Shown here one piece after another: positions 1-5,146 of a stretch of DNA of 7,151 nucleotides (positions are counted from its first letter, which is position 1; every line of letters begins with the position of its first letter). The stretch covers positions 1 through 7,151 of the forward strand of contig JAGAZW010000252.1 in assembly GCA_017939855.1 (NCBI GenBank), in the 5' to 3' direction. Under the pieces are notes generated by a model. The model ran no database searches and was not told the DNA's origin. It was given only the letters and a program-made list of their open reading frames with translations. The translations under genes and the position numbers were made by a program. The DNA comes from Clostridia bacterium. GTDB lineage: Bacteria > Bacillota > Clostridia > Oscillospirales > Acutalibacteraceae.

Positions 1-133
1 CTATATGCTCAAACAAAATATTCCTTGTGCTAAAAACGGTGATGTTTCCACCGAGGAAATTGGTTTAAGGATAACAAACCGTGATGTTGTTTTGCCTTGC
101 GGAAATACAACTATTTGGAAGAATGATAAATAA
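1..133 (+). CDS. 3' end of an unrecognised gene (partial, cut by left edge)
   Basis: An open frame with codons starting at position 2 runs without a stop to a TAA at 131-133, giving the C-terminal 43 residues of a protein (ending TTIWKNDK). The TAA shares its last A with the ATG of ecfA1 (TAATG), the arrangement expected of a translationally coupled operon partner, which is the main reason to believe this is a real gene end. The tail has two cysteines, about 24 residues apart, and a mix of charged and beta-prone residues. It has no membrane segment and no motif I can name. An in-frame ATG lies at 5-7, but no ribosome binding site can be judged before it, so the true start is assumed to be outside the window. 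Function unknown. Confidence 0.6.
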   Translation, partial: YMLKQNIPCAKNGDVSTEEIGLRITNRDVVLPCGNTTIWKNDK

Positions 134-984
134 TGGATAGTATTATTGAACTTAAGAATGTCACATTCGAATATGATGATAATGATATAAAAAATACAGT
201 TATCAGCAATTTTAATCTTGAGATTGAGAGAGGTAGCTTTACTGTTATTTTAGGTCATAACGGTTCAGGAAAATCTACCCTTGCAAAACTTTTCAACGGT
301 CTTAATAAGCCGAGTGCGGGGGAAGTATTTGTCGATGGAATAAGTACTCTTGATGAGGATAACGAAATCGAAATCAAACGACGTGTCGGTATGGTGTTTC
401 AAAATCCCGATAATCAGCTTATAGCCTCGGTAGTCGAGGAGGACGTGGCTTTTGGACCGGAAAATTTAGGGTTGCGACCCGATGTTATCAGACAAAGGGT
501 AGACGAAGCCTTAAAAGCGGTAGAAATGTATGAGTTTCGAACAGCTGCTCCTCATCATCTTTCGGGTGGTCAGAAACAAAGGGTCGCTATAGCGGGAATA
601 ATTGCTATGAAGCCTGAATGTATTGTTCTTGATGAGCCCACAGCTATGTTGGACCCAAAAGGAAGGGCAGAAATTGTTTCTACACTGCATAAACTCAATA
701 AGGAAAACGGCATAACAGTTGTCCTTATAACACATTTTATGGAGGAAGCAGAAAAGGCCGATAGAGTTATTGTTATGAATGACGGTAAAATCATAACAGA
801 CGACATACCTAAGATAGTTTTCAGCAATGTTAAGAAATTGAAGAGTGTGGGACTCGATGTCCCTCAAACTACCGAACTGTTATACAGTCTTAAAAATAAC
901 GGTTTCGATATAAAAACAGATGTTATTTCTATTGAAGAAGCAGCAGACGAAATTTACAATGCGCTTCATTTGGAGGAAAAATAA
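133..984 (+). CDS. ecfA1: Energy-coupling factor transporter ATPase EcfA1
   Basis: This is one of the two cytoplasmic ABC ATPases that power an ECF-type vitamin or metal importer; with EcfA2 it forms the nucleotide-binding heterodimer docked on EcfT. All ABC motifs are visible: Walker A GHNGSGKST at residues 41-49, Q-loop Gln90 in the FQNPDNQL block typical of ECF/CbiO ATPases, signature LSGGQKQR at 143-150, Walker B ending in Asp167-Glu168, D-loop around Leu173-Asp174, and switch His201. About 80 residues follow the ATPase core, matching the C-terminal extension of this family; the 283-residue length is normal. The ATG overlaps the upstream stop (TAATG), with only a weak GGAAG 11 bases before it, suggesting translational coupling. 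The first residues (MDSIIELKNVTFEY) match the usual family start. Assignment to A1 rather than A2 rests on gene order and the SGGQKQR signature. Confidence 0.95.
   Translation: MDSIIELKNVTFEYDDNDIKNTVISNFNLEIERGSFTVILGHNGSGKSTLAKLFNGLNKPSAGEVFVDGISTLDEDNEIEIKRRVGMVFQNPDNQLIASVVEEDVAFGPENLGLRPDVIRQRVDEALKAVEMYEFRTAAPHHLSGGQKQRVAIAGIIAMKPECIVLDEPTAMLDPKGRAEIVSTLHKLNKENGITVVLITHFMEEAEKADRVIVMNDGKIITDDIPKIVFSNVKKLKSVGLDVPQTTELLYSLKNNGFDIKTDVISIEEAADEIYNALHLEEK
972..976 (+). promoter_or_regulatory. Ribosome binding site that fixes the TTG start of ecfA2
   Basis: A perfect GGAGG lies inside the last codons of ecfA1, 8 bases before the TTG at 985. It supports TTG rather than a later codon as the start, because the TTG follows the ecfA1 stop directly and the encoded MSKVLEIRNLTH is a standard ABC N-terminus. 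Confidence 0.8.
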
Positions 985-1854
985 TTGTCTAAAGTTCTTG
1001 AGATAAGAAATCTCACCCATACCTATAGCGGAAATTCCACTACAAAAAGAGATGCGGTTTCAAATATTACATTTTCCGTTGATGGCGGAGAAATTCTTGG
1101 TATCATCGGTCATACAGGTTCAGGAAAATCGACTTTGGTTCAGCATCTCAACGGCCTTTTGAAACCAACTAAAGGCACCGTTTTGTTTGAGGAAAAAGAT
1201 ATATGGTTGGAACCTAAAAAAATACGTCACATTCGTTCTAAAGTGGGACTGGTATTTCAATATCCCGAGTATCAGCTTTTTGAAGAAACGGTATATATGG
1301 ATATTGCTTATGGTCCAAAAAATATGGGACTTTCAGGCGACGAACTAAGGGTAAGGGTAGAAGAAATATGCAAATTACTGGGCATAGATGAAGATTACTT
1401 TGAAAAATCCCCCTTTGATCTTTCAGGTGGCGAAAAAAGGCGAGTAGCTATTGCGGGTGTTATGGCAATGCGCCCTAAGGTGCTGATTTTGGATGAGCCG
1501 ATAGCCGGTCTTGATCCTAAGGGCAGAGCCGATGTTATAAAAATGATTGAAAGTTATAACAAAGCATACAATGCCACTGTAATAATCATTTCGCATAATA
1601 TGGAGGATATGGCGGTTTTAGCGGACAAGCTTATCGTAATGAACAAAGGTGCTCTTGCGATGTTTGGCAAAACTGATGAAGTCTTTTTAAAGGCAGATCT
1701 TTTAAGGCAAATAGGTTTAAATGTACCTATTGTGACTCGTGTTATGGCTGCTTTAAAGAAAAAGGGAATAGATGTTCCTGATAATATTTTTACCGTAGAC
1801 GATGCTGTAAAGTGTTTATGCAGCATAAAAAAAGGCGGTGGAAAAGATGCTTAA
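985..1854 (+). CDS. ecfA2: Energy-coupling factor transporter ATPase EcfA2
   Basis: This is the second ABC ATPase of the ECF module, partner of EcfA1. Walker A GHTGSGKST is at residues 42-50, Q-loop Gln92 in FQYPEYQLF, signature LSGGEKRR at 146-153, Walker B ending in Asp170-Glu171, D-loop AGLDPKGR at 174-181, and switch His204. The FQYPEYQLFEETV block and the RRVAIAGV run after the signature are hallmarks of EcfA2. The C-terminal extension, residues ~230-289, is present and length (289) is normal. Translation starts at a TTG directly after the ecfA1 TAA (no gap), driven by a strong GGAGG inside ecfA1. The 3' end overlaps ecfT by 8 bases, so the three transporter genes should be made in step. 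The protein is distinct from EcfA1 around the Q-loop and signature, as expected for an asymmetric heterodimer. No catalytic residue is missing. Confidence 0.95.
   Translation: MSKVLEIRNLTHTYSGNSTTKRDAVSNITFSVDGGEILGIIGHTGSGKSTLVQHLNGLLKPTKGTVLFEEKDIWLEPKKIRHIRSKVGLVFQYPEYQLFEETVYMDIAYGPKNMGLSGDELRVRVEEICKLLGIDEDYFEKSPFDLSGGEKRRVAIAGVMAMRPKVLILDEPIAGLDPKGRADVIKMIESYNKAYNATVIIISHNMEDMAVLADKLIVMNKGALAMFGKTDEVFLKADLLRQIGLNVPIVTRVMAALKKKGIDVPDNIFTVDDAVKCLCSIKKGGGKDA
1834..1838 (+). promoter_or_regulatory. Ribosome binding site that fixes the ATG start of ecfT
   Basis: GGCGG (one mismatch to GGAGG) lies 8 bases before the ATG at 1847. The alternative in-frame GTG at 1838 overlaps this element itself and has only an A-tract upstream, so 1847 is preferred. 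Confidence 0.65.
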
Positions 1855-2656
1855 AGATATAACGTTTGGTCAGTATTATCGGTGCAATTCCATAATACAC
1901 CGCCTTGACCCTCGAATTAAAATATTATTGCTTATAGTAGTTTTTATTTTTATCTTTCTGGCTCAGGGATTTGCAGGACTTTTAGTTATGACTTTATTCA
2001 TTACAATAATAATACTGCTAACAAAAGTACCTATAAAACTGTTTTTAAAAAATCTTAAATCTATACTTCCCATAATAATATTTACCACACTTATCAATCT
2101 TTTCTACAGTAAAGACGGCATCGTTCTTTTTGAAATATGGAAATTAAAATTGACTACAGGTGGTGTTGAAAGGGCTGTTTTTTTAGCTCTCAGAATAATT
2201 TTGCTCATTATAGTAGGTTCTGTTCTTACCTATACCACTACACCGAACGATTTGACCGACGCCATAGAGCGACTGTTATCTCCGTTGAAGTTCATCGGTC
2301 TTAAAAGATTTGTGCACGTACTTGCTATGATGATGACGATTGCGCTTAGATTTATACCAACATTGATTGAAGAAACCGAAAAAATAATGAATGCCCAAAA
2401 AGCACGTGGTGCAAATTTGGAAGAGGGAAATATTTTTGAAAGAATAAAGGCGTTAATTCCTATTCTTATACCGTTGTTAATTTCTTCAGTAAGACACGCT
2501 TATGAGTTGGCAGAAGCGATGGAATGTCGTTGTTATAACGGCGGTGAAGGTAGAGTAAGAATGAAAAAATTAAGACTGCATATCTCAGATTATTTGTCGT
2601 GTGTGGTTTGTCTTATTTTCAGTAGCAGTGTGGTTGTGTTTAATATCTTGATTTAA
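1847..2656 (+). CDS. ecfT: Energy-coupling factor transporter transmembrane protein EcfT
   Basis: This is the membrane coupler of the ECF importer, transmitting ATPase movement from EcfA1/A2 to exchangeable substrate-binding S proteins. The N-terminus MLKDITFGQYYR followed by IHRLDPRIKI is the standard EcfT opening. It is followed by long hydrophobic segments (about residues 26-57, 70-85, 109-126, 155-170) and a weaker one at the extreme C-terminus. The two cytoplasmic coupling motifs are both present: AQKARGA at residues 183-189, and a second Ala-rich copy with the reading EAMECRCY at 223-230. Length is 269 residues from the chosen ATG; a GTG nine bases earlier would add three residues but overlaps the ribosome binding site. 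The gene overlaps ecfA2 by 8 bases and is followed by truA after 12 bases. No S component is encoded in the window, consistent with a group II module serving S proteins encoded elsewhere, so the substrate cannot be told. Confidence 0.93.
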   Translation: MLKDITFGQYYRCNSIIHRLDPRIKILLLIVVFIFIFLAQGFAGLLVMTLFITIIILLTKVPIKLFLKNLKSILPIIIFTTLINLFYSKDGIVLFEIWKLKLTTGGVERAVFLALRIILLIIVGSVLTYTTTPNDLTDAIERLLSPLKFIGLKRFVHVLAMMMTIALRFIPTLIEETEKIMNAQKARGANLEEGNIFERIKALIPILIPLLISSVRHAYELAEAMECRCYNGGEGRVRMKKLRLHISDYLSCVVCLIFSSSVVVFNILI

Positions 2657-2661
2657 AGGAG
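2655..2661 (+). promoter_or_regulatory. Ribosome binding site of truA
   Basis: AAAGGAG overlaps the ecfT stop codon and sits 7 bases before the truA ATG, an optimal spacing. Confidence 0.75.
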
Positions 2662-2668
2662 TCGTTTT

Positions 2669-3400
2669 ATGAAACGAATACTTCTTAAAATTTCATACGA
2701 TGGCACTGAATATCACGGTTGGCAGACACAACCTAACTCCGTAACCGTTCAGCAGGTTTTACAAGACGGACTTCAGAAAGTTATAAAAGAGCGACCGAAT
2801 GTTACAGGTTGTTCTAGAACCGATTCAGGAGTGCATGCCAGGGAATTTTACTGTCATTTTGATTGTCCCGATAATATCCCCAATAAAGCATTTTTGATGG
2901 GACTTAATTCGGTTTTGCCCGATGATATTGCGGTAACCGCTTGTGAAACGGTGGAAAATGATTTTCATGCTCGTTATAATGCTAAAGGCAAAAATTATAT
3001 TTATCGCATGTATTTCGGTGTGCGAGATCCCTTTTTATCCCGTTATGCACTTTATCTCGAAAACAAGCCTGATATAGTACGTATGAATGAATATTGTACA
3101 ACGCTTTTGGGGAAACACGATTTTATTGGATTTTCTTCTTCGGGCAGGACGGTTGAAGACACCGTCCGGACAATAACTTATTGCGAGGTTAAAAGCGTTG
3201 ATAATACTATCGAATTTAGTGTATCAGCCAATGGATTTTTATATAATATGGTCCGCATACTTGCGGGAACTGCTCTGGAAGTGGGTCGAGGCAGACTTGC
3301 TCTTGACTGCGCAAATACGATTTTTGAAACGGGTGATCGCAGTAAAGCCGGACCCACCCTTGCTCCCAATGGTTTGTTTTTAAATAAAGTATATTATTGA
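2669..3400 (+). CDS. truA: tRNA pseudouridine(38-40) synthase TruA
   Basis: This cytoplasmic enzyme isomerises uridine to pseudouridine at positions 38, 39 and 40 in the anticodon arm of many tRNAs. The N-terminus LKISYDGTEYHGWQTQPN is diagnostic of TruA. The catalytic aspartate is Asp52 in the block GCSRTDSGVHAR (residues 47-58); the form with SRTDSGVHA in place of GRTDAGVHA is common in clostridial homologues. Tyr110 in KNYIYR probably corresponds to the conserved active-site tyrosine. NGFLYNMVR (188-196) followed by GTALEVGRG forms the conserved second-half block. Length, 243 residues, is normal for the family. The ATG has AAAGGAG 7 bases before it. The position directly after ecfT, with a 12-base gap, is a conserved Bacillota arrangement and reflects co-transcription rather than a known functional link between transport and tRNA modification. 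Confidence 0.96.
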   Translation: MKRILLKISYDGTEYHGWQTQPNSVTVQQVLQDGLQKVIKERPNVTGCSRTDSGVHAREFYCHFDCPDNIPNKAFLMGLNSVLPDDIAVTACETVENDFHARYNAKGKNYIYRMYFGVRDPFLSRYALYLENKPDIVRMNEYCTTLLGKHDFIGFSSSGRTVEDTVRTITYCEVKSVDNTIEFSVSANGFLYNMVRILAGTALEVGRGRLALDCANTIFETGDRSKAGPTLAPNGLFLNKVYY

Positions 3401-3401
3401 T

Positions 3402-3410
3402 AGGCGGTGA
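3402..3410 (+). promoter_or_regulatory. Ribosome binding site that fixes the GTG start at 3415
   Basis: AGGCGGTGA differs by one base from the full anti-SD complement AGGAGGTGA, and its GGCGG core ends 7 bases before the GTG at 3415. The earlier TTG at 3397, which overlaps the truA stop, has no such element upstream. Confidence 0.7.
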
Positions 3411-3414
3411 AATC

Positions 3415-4671
3415 GTGCCTGATTATAGAAAAAAACGTATAGGCTTTAAGAAAAAAAACAACAAGAAAACCTCTAAGATTGACGATAATATTAAAATGGA
3501 ATCTAATGATAGCAAACAAAAACGATTTCCTAAAAGTAATATAAAGGTTGTAAAAGGGAAAAAGTTGGAACGAATCAGGAGATTTAAAATTTATGGAGCC
3601 ATTGCACTCTTTTTAGTTCTAGCTTATCTAATTCTATCCCTTATAGCTCCTGTCAGTATAGGGGAAAATATTACAAATCTTTTTGCTCTTGTAGGTAGCG
3701 GAAGTTATCCAAAGGAAATATATGGCGCTAAAACGTTGAATGCTGTATCGAAAGGCTCGTATTATTATGTTTTAACTGACACCGATATTTCTGCTTTCTC
3801 AAATTCCGGTAAAGAAGTATATACTTATTCGCATGGTTATTCAAATCCTGTTATGGCTACATCAAGTACCAGGGCAATGGTGTACGATCAAAACGGTACC
3901 TCCCTCAAAATTTTCAATCTTAAAGAGCAGACAAATTCTCTTACAACTAAAAAAGCAATCATTTGTGCGGCAATATCAAGAAACGGATCTTATGCAGTAG
4001 TCACACAATCCGACGAATATGCATCGACTGTTACCGTTTATAATCGGAAGGATAAAAAGATATACGAATGGAATTCAGCTAAGGATAAGGTTAACAGTAT
4101 TGCCATAAATTCTTCGGGGGATAAAATTGCTGTATCTACTGCTAATGCTTACAACGGTTCCCATATATCAAATGTATATGTTTTAAATTTCAAGGATGGT
4201 AAGGAATACAGTTCTAAGATAGAAAACGGTCTCGTATACGGCATATATGACACAGGGAAAGCATTCTCGGTAGTATCCTCGAAAGGATACAGTTATATTA
4301 CCTGGTCAAAACACGAAAAGCAGGAGATAAATTCAGACCTATCGCTCTCGATGTACCGCCAAAGTTCAAAGGGTGTGTTATTAGTCTTTAATCGTGAGAA
4401 CGATGTAGGGGATAATACCATTATCCTTCTTTCAAAAAAAGGTGAGAAAATTATTGAATTTCAATTTCAAGGAATTATAAGTGATATTCAGTTTTCTGAT
4501 GGTCATATCTATTGTATAAGCGAGTCAAAGGTATATCTTTTTGACAACGACGGTAAACTTTTAGGTTCTTCAGATTGTGATTATGATGCAGTAAGGATAG
4601 TGCCGCAAGGTTCACATTCTATGGTAACAATTACCGACAGTTCAATAAAAAAACTTGTAATTAAAAATTAG
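3415..4671 (+). CDS. Membrane-anchored beta-propeller-like protein (DUF5711-like)
   Basis: Function unknown. Seen in the sequence: a strongly basic N-terminal tail (about 23 Lys/Arg in the first 58 residues), one hydrophobic transmembrane helix at about residues 59-78, and a ~340-residue Ser/Tyr/Asn-rich, beta-strand-rich domain. By the positive-inside rule the tail should be cytoplasmic and the large domain extracytoplasmic. That domain holds blade-like repeats, for example AISRNGSYAVV at 186-196 and AINSSGDKIAVS at 230-241, each followed by a strand such as VTVYNRKDKK or VYVLNFKDGK, as in WD40/YVTN-type propellers. Length, topology and place next to a CvpA gene fit the clostridial DUF5711 family; this is from memory, not a search. 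The start is taken as GTG (MPDYRKKR), giving 418 residues; a TTG at 3397 would add six residues but lacks a ribosome binding site. An enzymatic role is not suggested by any visible motif; sensing or scaffolding at the cell surface is inference. Confidence 0.75.
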   Translation: MPDYRKKRIGFKKKNNKKTSKIDDNIKMESNDSKQKRFPKSNIKVVKGKKLERIRRFKIYGAIALFLVLAYLILSLIAPVSIGENITNLFALVGSGSYPKEIYGAKTLNAVSKGSYYYVLTDTDISAFSNSGKEVYTYSHGYSNPVMATSSTRAMVYDQNGTSLKIFNLKEQTNSLTTKKAIICAAISRNGSYAVVTQSDEYASTVTVYNRKDKKIYEWNSAKDKVNSIAINSSGDKIAVSTANAYNGSHISNVYVLNFKDGKEYSSKIENGLVYGIYDTGKAFSVVSSKGYSYITWSKHEKQEINSDLSLSMYRQSSKGVLLVFNRENDVGDNTIILLSKKGEKIIEFQFQGIISDIQFSDGHIYCISESKVYLFDNDGKLLGSSDCDYDAVRIVPQGSHSMVTITDSSIKKLVIKN

Positions 4672-4676
4672 AGGTG
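4671..4676 (+). promoter_or_regulatory. Ribosome binding site that fixes the TTG start of the CvpA-like gene
   Basis: GAGGTG overlaps the last base of the preceding TAG stop and lies 7 bases (9 from the GAGG core) before the TTG at 4684. No ATG is available near the start of this frame. Confidence 0.6.
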
Positions 4677-4683
4677 TATAATA

Positions 4684-5121
4684 TTGGGTATTATACTTGA
4701 TTTAATTATTTTGGCAATAGTTGCAGTATCGGTTTATTCATCTGCCAGATACGGTTTTATAAGAACAGTTATTGAACTTGCCGGATATATTATTGCAGTT
4801 ATATTGATTTCAACAATAACTTTTTCCGATACTACAGCAATTTTTTATAGAACATTACTGTTAATCGTCTTAATAGTTTTAACTAAATTTGCGGCAAAAT
4901 TTATTAATAAACTATTTTCCTTTTCAATAATTGGAAAAGTTAATGGGATTCTCGGTGGTCTATTGGGTGTGCCGAAAGGAATTTTGTTGGCATTGGCTTT
5001 TTGTTTGGTTGCCTTTCTTGTGGCAACAATAAGCAAAGACGGGTTTTTAATTTTCAGTAAACAAGCAATAGAGGAATCAAATATTTTTAAGCAAATTTTG
5101 TCACTTGAAATTTTTAAGTGA
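4684..5121 (+). CDS. CvpA family membrane protein
   Basis: This is a small (145-residue) integral membrane protein with four hydrophobic segments at about residues 3-18, 29-47, 53-72 and 88-115. The features that suggest CvpA are the short N-terminal segment with Asp6, the YGFIRTVIE block at 23-31 between the first two helices, and the glycine-rich GKVNGILGGLLGVPKG at 84-99 before the last helix. CvpA proteins are named for colicin V production in E. coli; their molecular function remains poorly defined, with links to envelope homeostasis. The start is a TTG with GAGGTG before it; an initial MGIILDLIIL is typical of the family. It follows the propeller gene by 12 bases and precedes the ClpE-like gene by 25 bases, so the three are probably co-expressed. 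The AT-rich composition of this gene is more extreme than that of truA, but this is usual for membrane proteins. Not likely to have anything to do with bacteriocins here. Confidence 0.82.
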   Translation: MGIILDLIILAIVAVSVYSSARYGFIRTVIELAGYIIAVILISTITFSDTTAIFYRTLLLIVLIVLTKFAAKFINKLFSFSIIGKVNGILGGLLGVPKGILLALAFCLVAFLVATISKDGFLIFSKQAIEESNIFKQILSLEIFK

Positions 5122-5129
5122 GTTTTCTT

Positions 5130-5135
5130 AAGGAG
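5130..5135 (+). promoter_or_regulatory. Ribosome binding site of the ClpE-like gene
   Basis: AAGGAG lies 11 bases before the ATG at 5147, a slightly long spacing. An in-frame TAA at 5141-5143 excludes any earlier start, and the first zinc-motif cysteine is only the fourth residue, so the ATG is secure. Confidence 0.75.
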
Positions 5136-5146
5136 ATATATAATTA

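Noticed and set aside
511..867. Antisense open frames within ecfA1 and similar minus-strand frames elsewhere (for example 4845-5162, 6111-6440, 6765-6992).
   Set aside because: They lie fully or mostly opposite strongly conserved coding sequence, have no recognisable domains and no good ribosome binding sites, and are expected by chance.
1827..1838. Run of seven A followed by an SD-like GGCGG near the end of ecfA2, reminiscent of a programmed frameshift site into ecfT.
   Set aside because: The ecfT frame is the +1 frame, and the -1 slip expected at such a heptamer would not reach it; both proteins are complete and normal without fusion. The GGCGG is adequately explained as the ecfT ribosome binding site.
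3451..3458. Run of eight A in the propeller gene, which could act as a phase-variable tract.
   Set aside because: It simply encodes lysines in a Lys-rich tail, and A-runs of this length are common in AT-rich genomes. The frame is intact; only population data could show variation.
5102..5120. Imperfect inverted repeat (CACTTG ... AAGTG) at the end of cvpA, possibly a terminator.
   Set aside because: The stem is short and AT-rich, includes a wobble pair, has almost no room for a loop if fully paired, and is not followed by a T-run.
5139..5144. Perfect TATAAT, with a TTGAAA at 5105-5110 upstream, resembling a promoter for the clpE-like gene.
   Set aside because: The spacing between the two hexamers is 28 bases instead of about 17, and a transcript from this -10 would start inside the coding sequence, after the ribosome binding site. 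It is an AT-rich spacer between RBS and ATG.
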